Below, piece after piece: positions 18,490 through 26,597 of a stretch of 64,000 nt of DNA. Each line of letters opens with the position of its first letter. The stretch's first letter is position 1. Position numbers and translations under genes: made by a program. The stretch covers positions 57,796 through 121,795 of the forward strand of contig CAWJAY010000047.1 of NCBI GenBank assembly GCA_963840925.1. Reading direction: 5' to 3'. The notes beneath the pieces are model-generated. The model did no database searches. It saw nothing but the letters and a program-made list of their open reading frames with translations, and was not told the origin of the DNA. Source of the DNA: DATAOG01 sp963840925 (lineage in GTDB: Bacteria > Pseudomonadota > Alphaproteobacteria > Geminicoccales > Geminicoccaceae).

Positions 18490-19371
18490 CTACGATCTCG
18501 TCTCGCGCATGATCTCTGCGCGCTCGAGGAAGTCGTCGAAACTGCTGAGTTGGATGCACTTCTCGGAAAGGCTGGCTTGGTCGAGGTCTTTGATGGCTGC
18601 ACCGCCGAGCCAGACTTCAATTCCAGGGGTTAGCTCGTGGCAGAGCTCTTGGACCTGCCTCCCAAGAGAAGGATTTGCAGTGGCCAGGCTAAGAACGACC
18701 ACGGCAGCACCGCTGCGGACGGCGGCCTGCGCCAACTCGGCCGGCGGCAAGTCGGCGCCGAGATAAATGCAGCGCACTCCCTGGCTCGCGGCCAGGAAAG
18801 CGGCGAGCAGGCTACCGATGGCGTGCCGCTCGCCGGCGAGCGTCCCGAAGACCATGCCGGGGCCGCGCGCCGACTTCTGAAAGGTGTGCAACGTCGCCAT
18901 CACGAGGCGCTCGACGCTGGCGGTCAGCAGGTGCTCCTGAGCGGCGCTGAACTCGCCGGCGTGCCAGCGCGATCCGGCTTGGACGAGCGCTGGCGTGAGC
19001 ACGAAGTGCACCGCGTCGCGCGGCGACAACCCGGCGATCGCCCGGCCGAGAATCTCGTCGCAGAGGTCCGGGCGGTAGTTCGCAACGGCGTCGAGCAGGC
19101 GCATGACGAGATCAGTCAGATCTTGCGCCGGCTCGCCCTCGCGCGTCTCGCGCAAGAGACTCTCCAGCTCCGCGGTGCTGAGGCGGGCGGCCCGGTGTAT
19201 GGGCTGGCCGAGATCCACCGCCTGCCGCAGCAACCGCAGCCTGGCGACCTCGGCGCCCTCATAGACCCGTCGCCCATTGCCGTCGCGCTTGGGCTGCACC
19301 GCGCCGTAGCGACGCTCCCACGCCCGCAAGGTATCGGGCGAGAGGCCGGTCAGCTGGCAGACCGCCTTCAT
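18490..19371 (-). CDS. CarH/LitR-type MerR regulator with B12-binding photoreceptor domain
   Basis: The 293-residue protein is a light-dependent repressor candidate. Residues 1-70 form the MerR winged helix (LTGLSPDTLRAWERRYG). A four-helix cap and Rossmann cobalamin domain follow. The key residues of Thermus CarH have counterparts: W136-H137 with E146-H147 (the Wx9EH motif) and the axial-ligand motif E181-R-H183-AIG. In the family, adenosylcobalamin-bound tetramers bind the operator in the dark and fall apart in light. The ATG at 19371 starts the HTH; an upstream in-frame start at 19434 would run over the promoter. It heads the seven-gene carotenoid run. Confidence 0.88.
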   Translation of the reverse strand: MKAVCQLTGLSPDTLRAWERRYGAVQPKRDGNGRRVYEGAEVARLRLLRQAVDLGQPIHRAARLSTAELESLLRETREGEPAQDLTDLVMRLLDAVANYRPDLCDEILGRAIAGLSPRDAVHFVLTPALVQAGSRWHAGEFSAAQEHLLTASVERLVMATLHTFQKSARGPGMVFGTLAGERHAIGSLLAAFLAASQGVRCIYLGADLPPAELAQAAVRSGAAVVVLSLATANPSLGRQVQELCHELTPGIEVWLGGAAIKDLDQASLSEKCIQLSSFDDFLERAEIMRETRS

Positions 19372-19401
19372 AGAATGCACGGTGCATACCTCCCTCACTG
19401 G

Positions 19402-19434
19402 TGTCCAATATATGTCCACCATAAAGCTTGACAA
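19402..19434 (-). promoter_or_regulatory. carH promoter with CarH-type direct-repeat operator
   Basis: On the minus strand TTGTCA (19434-19429), a 16-bp spacer and TATATT (19412-19407) form a sigma-70-type promoter ending about 35 bp before the carH ATG. Two copies of TGGACA (plus-strand TGTCCA at 19402-19407 and 19413-19418) lie 11 bp apart across the -10 box. CarH operators are described as 11-bp direct repeats with a TnnACA core, which both copies fit. The -35 overlaps a TTGACA on the plus strand, so a divergent promoter for the genes from 19500 is plausible. Confidence 0.65.
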
Positions 19435-19499
19435 GAAGCGGACATGGAGAAATTTCAGGAGCGGTGCGTTATCGCTCCCGAGCAGCGGAGGAGAAGAGG

Positions 19500-20018
19500 A
19501 TGAGCAGCAAGGTCGAGCGAACGGATCCGCAGCTGTGGGACCGCGTAAAGCGCGATCTCACGCGAAGCGGGAAGGGCGGCAAGCCGGATCAGTGGTCGGC
19601 ACGTAAAGCCCAGCTCGCGGTTCAGGAGTACAAGCGACGCGGTGGCGGCTATCGCGGGCGGAAGCCGAAGGACACCAGCCTTGAGCAGTGGACTGACGAG
19701 GAGTGGGGCACGAAGTCCGGGCGCAAGAGCCTGGAGTCCGGCGAGCGCTATCTGCCGAAGAGAGCACGCGAGGCTCTGTCGGACGAGGAATACCGCGCCA
19801 CCTCCGACAAGAAGCGTCGAGACCTCCAGAGTGGCAGGCAGCATTCCCGCCAGCCGCTGCGGATCGCCGAAAAAACCGCCAGGCACCGCCACGGCGAGAC
19901 CGGTGGTGAGCGGCGCGAGCCCACCAAATCCGAACTCTACGAAGAAGCCAGGCGTAGCGACCTGCCCGGCCGCTCCAAGATGAGCAAGGCCGACCTCGCG
20001 CGGGCGCTCAAGCGTTGA
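19500..20018 (+). CDS. DUF5872 domain protein
   Basis: The 172-residue basic protein begins at an ATG preceded by a GGAGGAGAAGAGG ribosome site. The block GKGGKPDQWSARKAQLAV, then GGGY, GTKSGRKS, GERYLPKRAREALS and the EYRATSDKKR run, is the DUF5872 signature. The C-terminal 40 residues resemble a Rho-N/SAP-like helical domain (TKSELYEEARRSDLPGRSKM). The function is unknown; relatives sit in stress-type gene sets beside ChaB or DUF3140 proteins. It is transcribed divergently from carH. Confidence 0.75.
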   Translation: MSSKVERTDPQLWDRVKRDLTRSGKGGKPDQWSARKAQLAVQEYKRRGGGYRGRKPKDTSLEQWTDEEWGTKSGRKSLESGERYLPKRAREALSDEEYRATSDKKRRDLQSGRQHSRQPLRIAEKTARHRHGETGGERREPTKSELYEEARRSDLPGRSKMSKADLARALKR

Positions 20019-20034
20019 TCACAGGAGCAGGAGC

Positions 20035-20376
20035 ATGACTGACCGCGAGCAGAAGGAGATCCGCACCGCCTTCCGCCAGGCCGTCAACCTTGCACCGAAG
20101 GAGCTGGAGCGCTGGCTCGGCACGGAGGAGAGCAAGTCGGTGGGCTGGACGCGGGAGGAGGACGACGAATCGGTCGGCCACAAGTCGGGGCGGCGCATCG
20201 TCCAGCTCAGGCGCAAGAAGGCAGCCGAGCTGTCGGAGGACGATTACGCGCATATGAAGAAGGTCATCGGCTACGTGCACCGCCATGCGGCGCAGCGGCC
20301 GCAAGGGGACGTCACGCAGACGCGCTGGCGCTTCTCGCTCATGAACTGGGGCCACGATCCCCTCAAGAGCACCTGA
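20035..20376 (+). CDS. DUF3140 family protein
   Basis: This 113-residue protein matches DUF3140 almost throughout: NLAPKELERWLGTEESKSVG, then GHKSGRRIVQ, the DDYAHMKKVIGYVHRH block and the terminal WRFSLMNWGHDPLK. The function is unknown. It follows the DUF5872 gene after 16 bp with a GGAGCAGGAGC ribosome site, and ALDH begins 5 bp after its stop, so the three probably share a transcript. Relatives are often annotated as DNA-binding, but I see no defined DNA-binding fold. Confidence 0.8.
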   Translation: MTDREQKEIRTAFRQAVNLAPKELERWLGTEESKSVGWTREEDDESVGHKSGRRIVQLRRKKAAELSEDDYAHMKKVIGYVHRHAAQRPQGDVTQTRWRFSLMNWGHDPLKST

Positions 20377-20381
20377 CAAAC

Positions 20382-21909
20382 ATGGCAATCGCGCCGAAAC
20401 TGCACGCGCTCCCGCAGTCGAACGCCGCCGAAGGCCAGCTCCAGCGGGCGCGCCGGGCCCAGGCGCGCCTGGGGGCAGACTCAGGTACGTGCCCGGCTGA
20501 AGATCATCCGCCATCTGCGCTGCCTGATCGCCGAACGGTCTGAGGCGCTCGTCGCCGCGGTCGGCGATCGACACGGCCGCACCCCGGCCGATACGCTGGC
20601 GCTCGAGGTGATCCCGCTCGCCGACGCTTGTCGTTTTCTGGAGCGCGAAGCGGCGCGCCTCCTTCGGACCACAGCGCCTGGGGCGCCGCGGCAGGCCGCT
20701 ATGGCTTGACGGGTGCGGAAGCGGAAATCCGCCGCGAGCCTCTGGGCGTCATCCTGATCCTCGCGCCCGGCAACTATCCGCTGTTTTTGCCGGGAGTTCA
20801 GCTGCTGCAGGCCTTGGCCGCTGGTAACGCCGTGCTGCTCAAGCCCGCGCCGGGCTGCACCGCTCCCCTTGCTGCGCTGAGCGAGTCTGCTGAGAAACGC
20901 TGGACTGCCATCAGATCTCGTGCAGCTGCTCGACGAGGACGTCGCTGGCGCGCGCGCCGCCATCGCCCAAGGCGTCGAGCGAGTGGTCTTGACCGGCTCG
21001 GCTGAGACCGGGCGGGGCGTGCTCGCTGACCTCGCCCCCCGGCTCACGCCAGCGACGCTCGAGCTTTCCGGCAATGATGCGGTCTTCGTCCTGCCCGACG
21101 CCGATCTCTGCCTGGTCGCCGATGCGGTCGCTTTTGGGCTACGGCTGAACGGCGGCGCGACATGCATCGCGCCGCGCCGCGTCTTCGTGCCGCAGGCGCA
21201 GTCGGCCGAGCTCGAGCGCCGGCTCCGTTCGCGCCTCGCCGGCCTGCCGCCGGTTCCGGTCGCTACGTCGACACGGGAACGCCTCGACCCTCTGCTCGAT
21301 GAGGCGCGGCGTGCCGGGTGTCGGATCGTGGGCGCGGCCCCGCCGGCGGCCGTCCCAGCCATGAGCCCGATCCTGGTTGCGAGCGCGACGCCGGAGCTTG
21401 CCCTCCTCAAGGCCGATATCTTCGCTCCGGTACTCGCAATCGTCCCGGTGCGTGACTGCGAGGAGGCGTTGCGCTTCGACGAAATGTGCCCCTATGCGCT
21501 CGGCGCTTCGGTGTTCGGGCCGGAGGAGCCGGCACGGCGACTTGCAACGTGCGTCCGCGCCGGTGCGGTCACCATCAATGATCTGATCGTCCCCACGGCT
21601 GACCCGCGCCTGCCCTTCGGGGGCCGCGCTCAGAGCGGCTACGGCGCTACGCGTGGCGCCGAGGGACTGCTCGAGCTCACCTGTCTCAAGACCATCAGCT
21701 TGCGTCGCGGCCACCTGCGGCCGCACTACCAGCCGACGACCACGGCCGACGAGACGGTGTTCCGCCAATATCTTCGCGCCGCGCACGGCCCAAGTTGGAC
21801 AGGGCGCATCCGCGCCTGTGCCTCGCTCCTCGCGGCTCTCGGCCGGCGCGCGCGAACGATGCGACGCACGGCCGCAGACGGCGGCACACCTCGGCGTCAG
21901 TCGAAGTAG
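20382..21909 (+). pseudogene. aldehyde dehydrogenase (AldH/CrtNc-like role), frameshifted
   Basis: The protein is ALDH-superfamily over its whole length: the cofactor strand VILILAPGNYPLFLPG, GNAVLLKPAPG, VVLTGSAETGR, the catalytic Glu region TLELSGNDAVFV, and the nucleophile Cys in NGGATCIAPRRVFV. The frame shifts near 20470, 20690 and 20890; the last 330 residues are one open frame. In C30 carotenoid clusters an ALDH oxidises the terminal aldehyde to the acid before glycosylation, which fits the neighbours. Start ATG is at 20382. Sequencing error could account for the shifts. Confidence 0.75.
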
Positions 21910-22325
21910 CGCAGCCGCAAGCGGGTCGCGGCGCCGCCGGCGTCGATCTCGATCGCCGCATCCTCGAAGCTTGGCGGGCCGAACCGCATCGGCGCATCGT
22001 TGCTGAACCCCATGCCCTCCTGCGGCATCCCGAGGAAGTTGCGATCGAGGTCGAAGTTGCCGTTCTCGTCGTGAAACGCCTGCACCGCGTAGACGCCGGG
22101 GTCGATGCCGCGCACTACCACCTGTGCCTCGCCGCTCGCCGCGGGAGCGCGGCCGGTGTAGGGGCACCCCCGGCGAAGGAATGTCTCGGGCGTACAGACG
22201 GCGACCAGCACGTGGCCGGAGCTAGTTGCGACGTCCTCGAGCGTCACCTTGAGCTCGGCGGCCCCGGCGCCGGCGAGGGGTGCTGTCAGCAGGAACTGCA
22301 GCGACCAGAAGTGAACTGCGCGCAT
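21897..22325 (-). CDS. DUF2141 family secreted protein
   Basis: From the internal ATG at 22325 the frame encodes 142 residues: a Sec signal peptide (FWSLQFLLTAPLAGAGAA), then a DUF2141 beta-sandwich with AVCTPETFLRRGCPY, the conserved YAVQAFHDENGNFDLDRNFLG block and GFSNDAP. A signal peptide here argues for an independent gene rather than the end of the hydrolase. The function is unknown. It lies next to the carotenoid cluster on the side of the ALDH gene. Confidence 0.75.
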   Translation of the reverse strand: MRAVHFWSLQFLLTAPLAGAGAAELKVTLEDVATSSGHVLVAVCTPETFLRRGCPYTGRAPAASGEAQVVVRGIDPGVYAVQAFHDENGNFDLDRNFLGMPQEGMGFSNDAPMRFGPPSFEDAAIEIDAGGAATRLRLRYFD

Positions 22326-23435
22326 CAATCGCCACTCCGCGGCTACTGAACTGATTCGTCGCATCCTGCCACAGCGACCAAGGAACTCATAGCCCGCCGT
22401 GCCGATGCGCGGATCCCTCCCCGGCTTGTCCTCGCCGAGAAAGTCGAGCAGCGCTGCCACGCTCGGCTCTGGCTGCTCGAGCATCGGAGTGTGCCCGGCA
22501 CTCGGAATCACCACGACTTCGACGTTGGCGATGTCGCGTGCGAACCGCTGCGCGTTGCTCGGAGGCAGCACAGGGTCCCCGGCTCCCCACATGAGCAAGG
22601 TCGGCGCGCGGACGCGTCGGAGCAGCAATTCGGTCTCCAGCACCCCCGCCGTCCGGAGGAGCGCCCGCAACGCAGTCCGGTTGCCGGCGCGCTTGAGCAG
22701 GCGGTACTGCCGCTCCGCCTGCTCGGGATCGACGCGCGCCGGGTCGGCGTACGTCCCCTGCACGCGCTGCATGAATGCGCTCCTGGGCGTCAGCCGCGCG
22801 AGAAGCGGGCCGCTGACGGGATGTGCGAGCAGCCGGAGCAGCCACGGCAGTTGGCCGGCCGCCGTGTAGCCGACCGGAGCGATCAGAACGAGCCTGCTGA
22901 CGCGCTCCGGATGGCGGGCGGCGATCTGCCATGCGATGGCTCCTCCGAAGGAATTGCCGACGAAGGTCGCTCGCGCAACGTCGAGCTGGTCAAGAAGGCG
23001 CACAACCAGGTCGGCCATCTGAGGCCAACCATAGCGCTCCTCCGGATCGGGACCGGTCAGTCCGTGACCGGGCAGATCTAGCCGGATCACGCGAAAATGC
23101 TCGGACAGGCGCTGGGCCCATGCGTCCCATACGAAGAGGTTGGCCGTGAGGCCATGCAGAAGGACGATCGGCTCGCCATCGCCCTCGTCGTGGTAGTGAA
23201 AGCGCACACCGCCGGCTTCGATGAAGCGCGACGCGCCTTCGGCGTACTGGCGCTCGAGGTCCGCAGGCGGCAGATCCGGCCGGTAGAGCAGCACCCAGGC
23301 TCCGCCCGCGAACACAGCTGAGGCTAGAAGCAGGTAGAGCGCGACTTGCACGGCAGGTCCGATCCGGAGGCGGCGACGCATGGTCTTCGATACGCGTCCG
23401 CAGCGCCGACGGATGTTGCCGAGTTTCGAGAGCAT
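21897..23435 (-). CDS. alpha/beta hydrolase, in frame with DUF2141
   Basis: This is one open frame of 512 codons. Residues 1-45 carry a basic stretch and one membrane helix (VALYLLLASAVFAGGAWVLL), so the enzyme is membrane-anchored. Residues 60-335 form an alpha/beta hydrolase with nucleophile GNSFGGAIAW, acid WGAGDPVLPP and histidine SAGHTPMLEQ. About 30 unconserved residues then lead into a second signal peptide and a DUF2141 domain. The natural stop between them may have been lost by an indel. The start may be the ATG at 23381. It converges on the ALDH gene with a 13-bp overlap. Confidence 0.7.
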   Translation of the reverse strand: MLSKLGNIRRRCGRVSKTMRRRLRIGPAVQVALYLLLASAVFAGGAWVLLYRPDLPPADLERQYAEGASRFIEAGGVRFHYHDEGDGEPIVLLHGLTANLFVWDAWAQRLSEHFRVIRLDLPGHGLTGPDPEERYGWPQMADLVVRLLDQLDVARATFVGNSFGGAIAWQIAARHPERVSRLVLIAPVGYTAAGQLPWLLRLLAHPVSGPLLARLTPRSAFMQRVQGTYADPARVDPEQAERQYRLLKRAGNRTALRALLRTAGVLETELLLRRVRAPTLLMWGAGDPVLPPSNAQRFARDIANVEVVVIPSAGHTPMLEQPEPSVAALLDFLGEDKPGRDPRIGTAGYEFLGRCGRMRRISSVAAEWRLMRAVHFWSLQFLLTAPLAGAGAAELKVTLEDVATSSGHVLVAVCTPETFLRRGCPYTGRAPAASGEAQVVVRGIDPGVYAVQAFHDENGNFDLDRNFLGMPQEGMGFSNDAPMRFGPPSFEDAAIEIDAGGAATRLRLRYFD

Positions 23436-23869
23436 GCTCCGCGTGATCCGTCACCCGACATCGGGCCGTACGTGCAGCGTCGTCTGAGGCGAGCCTGAGG
23501 TGGTTATGCGTTCTTATCGGGGCATCGGGTGCCTCGTCGCGATGACCCAACTCGGGGAGATTACATCGATGTCAGCTGGTGAGACGGCGCTCGCGCCGTA
23601 CCGGTGGGAGAATCGTGTCCTGCTTGTTTTCGCGCCCGATGTGGACAGCACGCACTACCTTCGGCACGCCTGCCAGCGACGGCGTCCGGCCTCGATCTCC
23701 TGCGCGTCCACGCCTGCCTCCACGTCGTCGTCCGTCATCCGATAGTAGGACGTCCAAGTAATCGTCTCCCGTCTCGTGACTCGAAACAAGCTCGCTGCGG
23801 ACCTTGTGCCGAAGGGCGGGCAACGCTACTTTTCCCATCGGTTTAGTGTAATTCGAAGAAAGGACGGCC
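23436..23869. other. 434-bp junction between the two taxonomic blocks
   Basis: No intact gene is present. The left part holds upstream sequence of the hydrolase gene and the DUF4174-like fragment. The last 40 bp (CCCATCGGTTTAGTGTAATT, then a GAAGAAAGGAC ribosome site) are leader sequence of the ABC transporter operon. The change of ancestry falls within about 23,680-23,840. Confidence 0.5.
23569..23745 (+). pseudogene. DUF4174-like fragment at the block junction
   Basis: From an ATG at 23569 about 35 residues (APYRWENRVLLVFAPDVDS) resemble the start of DUF4174, whose members open with a YRWKNR-hydrophobic-FAP strand. The match is lost after about 23680. A different frame then gives GLDLLRVHACLHVVV, possibly the next strand. 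The domain is never completed. It lies between the last left-block gene and the first actinobacterial gene. Confidence 0.4.
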
Positions 23870-24919
23870 GTGCCGACGCGTGCCAGACTCGCCCCAATCC
23901 TCGCTGTCGCCGCGGCGATGCTGCTGGCCGGCTGTGGCGGGGACGAGACGGAACCGACTGCTGGCGAGGGCGCCACCGCCACCACGCTCCGGCTCGGCTA
24001 CTTTCCGAACTTCACCCACGCACCCGCCCTCATCGGCGTCGAGAATGGGATCTTTGCCGAGCACCTCGGCGACGTCACGCTCGAGCCCACCACCTTCAAT
24101 GCCGGCCCTGAGGCCATCGAGGCGCTCTTCGCCGGGGCCATCGATGCCACCTTCATCGGCCCGAACCCGTCGATCAACGGATTCGCGCAGAGCGATGGCG
24201 AGGCCCTTCGGGTGGTCTCGGGCGCAGCCGCCAACGGAGCGTTCCTCGTCGTCGGCGAGGGCATCGACTCACCGGAGGACCTGGTCGGCAAGACGCTGGC
24301 GACACCACAGCTCGGCAACACCCAGGACGTGGCGCTGCGTTTCTGGCTGAAGGAGCAGGGATACGAGACGACTGAAGAGGGCGGCGGCGACGTCAGCATC
24401 ACGCCGATGTCGAACGGCGACACGCTCAACGCCTTCGCCGGCGGTGCGATCGACGGCGGTTGGCTGCCCGAGCCCTGGGCGACCCGGCTGGTGACCGAAG
24501 CAGGCGCGCATGTGCTCGTTGACGAGGCGGACCTGTGGCCGGATGGTCAGTTCGTCACCACCCAGCTGATCGTCAGCACCGAGTTCCTGGAGGAGAACCC
24601 GCTGCTGATCGAGCAGCTGATCGCGGGCGAGCGCGAGGCCATCCAGCTCATCGACTCCGACCCAGAGGCAGCCCAGAGCGTCGTCAACCAGGCCATCGAG
24701 GCGCTGACGGGCGACCCGATCGACCCAGACCTGCTGGCTGCAGCGTGGGAGAATGTCGACTTCACGGTCGACCCCGTGGCGGAGTCGCTGCTGACCGGCG
24801 CCGAGCACGCCGAGGCGGTCGGCCTTCTCGATCCGGTCGACCTGGACGGTCTGTACGACCTCGACGCGCTCAACGGGCTGCTCGAGGATGACGGCGAAGA
24901 AGCGGTCTCAGCAGGATGA
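23870..24919 (+). CDS. SsuA/TauA-type ABC transporter substrate-binding lipoprotein
   Basis: The 349-residue lipoprotein binds a small anion, probably a sulfonate, for ABC import. A signal peptide ends in a lipobox LLAGC with Cys22. NMT1/SsuA-type binding motifs follow: LRLGYFPNFTHAPALIG, GAIDATFIGPNPSINGF, GKTLATPQLGNTQDVALR and GAIDGGWLPEPWA. The start is GTG at 23870 after AAAGGAC. It is the first gene of a coupled SBP-ATPase-permease operon (4-bp overlaps). Nitrate or taurine are alternative substrates; the Rrf2 regulator downstream favours sulfur supply. Confidence 0.85.
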   Translation: MPTRARLAPILAVAAAMLLAGCGGDETEPTAGEGATATTLRLGYFPNFTHAPALIGVENGIFAEHLGDVTLEPTTFNAGPEAIEALFAGAIDATFIGPNPSINGFAQSDGEALRVVSGAAANGAFLVVGEGIDSPEDLVGKTLATPQLGNTQDVALRFWLKEQGYETTEEGGGDVSITPMSNGDTLNAFAGGAIDGGWLPEPWATRLVTEAGAHVLVDEADLWPDGQFVTTQLIVSTEFLEENPLLIEQLIAGEREAIQLIDSDPEAAQSVVNQAIEALTGDPIDPDLLAAAWENVDFTVDPVAESLLTGAEHAEAVGLLDPVDLDGLYDLDALNGLLEDDGEEAVSAG

Positions 24920-25710
24920 GCTCGTCGGTCAGCCAGACCGGACCCGCCCGTGCTTCGGCGCTGGGCGGGAGCGTCGTCCGCGTCCAGAAGGTCGTCAAGA
25001 CGTTCGGTCGAGGCAGCAACCAGACCGTCGCCCTGGGCGGCTTGGACCTCGATGTCCCTGCCGGTCAGTTCGTCTGTCTCCTCGGTCGGTCCGGCTGCGG
25101 CAAGAGCACGCTGCTCAACCTGCTCGCCGGGCTGGACGAGCCGTCCACCGGCACCGTCGACCTCGGTGGCCATCGCATCTCCATGATGTTCCAGGACGCG
25201 ACTTTGTTCCCATGGCTGACGGTCGGAGGAAACATCTCCCTCGCCCTGAAACTCGCCGATGTCCCGCGCGCAGCTCGCGCGGCCCGCGTCGCCGAGCTGC
25301 TCGAGCTGGTCCGGCTCGGCGGGCTGGAGCGCAAACGACCGCACGAGCTGTCCGGTGGCATGCGCCAGCGCGTTGCCCTCGCCCGAGCGCTGGCCCAGGA
25401 CGCGTCCGTGCTGCTGATGGACGAGCCGTTCGGGGCCCTGGACGCGCTCACCCGTGACGTCCTGCACGACGAGATCGAGCGGATCTGGCGCGAGCGCGAC
25501 CTGACCGTCGTGTTCGTCACGCACAACGTCCGCGAAGCGGTTCGGCTCGGCGACAGGGTCATCCTGATGGCACCGGCACCTGGGCGGGTCGACGTGGACG
25601 TCATGATCGACATTCCGCGCCCGCGCCGGATCGACTCCCCCGAGGTAAGCGAACGGGCACGCTGGCTCACCGATCGCCTCCAGACTCAAACGACCGGAGG
25701 CGACGCATGA
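24916..25710 (+). CDS. SsuB-type ABC transporter ATPase
   Basis: The 264-residue ATPase energises the importer. Walker A is GRSGCGKST, the Q-loop MMFQDATLFPWLTV, the signature LSGGMRQRVALARAL and Walker B VLLMDEPFGALD, with the switch His in VFVTHNVREAV. PWLTV after the Q-loop is characteristic of the nitrate/sulfonate/taurine importer ATPases. It overlaps both neighbours by 4 bp. Confidence 0.92.
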   Translation: MSSSVSQTGPARASALGGSVVRVQKVVKTFGRGSNQTVALGGLDLDVPAGQFVCLLGRSGCGKSTLLNLLAGLDEPSTGTVDLGGHRISMMFQDATLFPWLTVGGNISLALKLADVPRAARAARVAELLELVRLGGLERKRPHELSGGMRQRVALARALAQDASVLLMDEPFGALDALTRDVLHDEIERIWRERDLTVVFVTHNVREAVRLGDRVILMAPAPGRVDVDVMIDIPRPRRIDSPEVSERARWLTDRLQTQTTGGDA

Positions 25711-26552
25711 GCACGGGACCGCCCCTCGTGGAGGCTGCCCTCGGCGTCGATCGGGCGCAGCGCTTTCCCAGCATCAACCTGTGGACGCGGCCGTGGCCGA
25801 AACTGGCCGCCCTCGCGATCGCCGTGGCGATCTGGCAGTTCGTTGCGTGGTCGGACTTCAAGCCGGACTATGTCCTGCCCGATCCCGCGACGGTCGGCAG
25901 GGAGCTGGCCGATCAGATCGCAGGAGCCGAGCTCTGGCGGGCCATTGGCACCACCATGCGCCGTGCTGCCACCGGCTTCACCCTCTCGATCGTCATCGGG
26001 ACAGCAGTGGGTCTTGCCGTTGTGCGGGTACGTGTCCTTCGTGTCGCCGTTGGAGCAATGATCACGGGGCTTCAGACCATGCCGTCTATTGCATGGTTCC
26101 CCTTCGCGATCCTGTTGTTCCAGATCAGCGAGGAGGCCATCCTCTTCGTCGTGGTCCTTGGTGCAGCGCCGTCGATCGCGAACGGTTTGATCTCCGGCGT
26201 CGACCACCTGTCCCCCCAGTTGCTTCGCGCTGCCCGGGTGCTGGGAGCACGGGGTGTCACGTTGTATACCTCGGTGGTCATGCCAGCAGCGCTACCTGCG
26301 TACCTCGCCGGCCTGAAACAGGGATGGGCATTCGCGTGGCGCAGCCTGATGGCCGGCGAGCTGCTGGTCATCATCGCGCAGAAGCCGGCGCTCGGCACTG
26401 ACCTGCATTTCGCCAGAGAGTTCGCCGATGCACCCCGGCTGATCGCCGTCATGATCGTGATCTTGGTCATCGGCATGGTTGTCGACGGCGTCTTCAGTGC
26501 AATCGCCAACGGGGTCCGGCGACGCCGAGGACTGGGCGCGTTGCGGCTGTAG
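25707..26552 (+). CDS. SsuC-type ABC transporter permease
   Basis: The 281-residue membrane permease has about six helices. The EAA loop is recognisable (LRAARVLGARGVTLYTSVVMPAALPAYLAGLKQG), as is the conserved helix GLQTMPSIAWFPFAILLF of the SsuC/TauC family. It follows the ATPase with a 4-bp overlap. Confidence 0.92.
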   Translation: MSTGPPLVEAALGVDRAQRFPSINLWTRPWPKLAALAIAVAIWQFVAWSDFKPDYVLPDPATVGRELADQIAGAELWRAIGTTMRRAATGFTLSIVIGTAVGLAVVRVRVLRVAVGAMITGLQTMPSIAWFPFAILLFQISEEAILFVVVLGAAPSIANGLISGVDHLSPQLLRAARVLGARGVTLYTSVVMPAALPAYLAGLKQGWAFAWRSLMAGELLVIIAQKPALGTDLHFAREFADAPRLIAVMIVILVIGMVVDGVFSAIANGVRRRRGLGALRL

Positions 26553-26597
26553 GGGCGGGCCGCCGCTGTGCCGCGTCGATGGTGGTTGGATGCGGTC

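Noticed and set aside
23870..24919. nitrate-binding protein (NrtA) for the SBP
   Set aside because: It is too short for NrtA and has no nitrate reductase or NrtD-like fused genes nearby; sulfonate/taurine type fits the PWLTV ATPase and Rrf2 neighbour better, though it is unproven.
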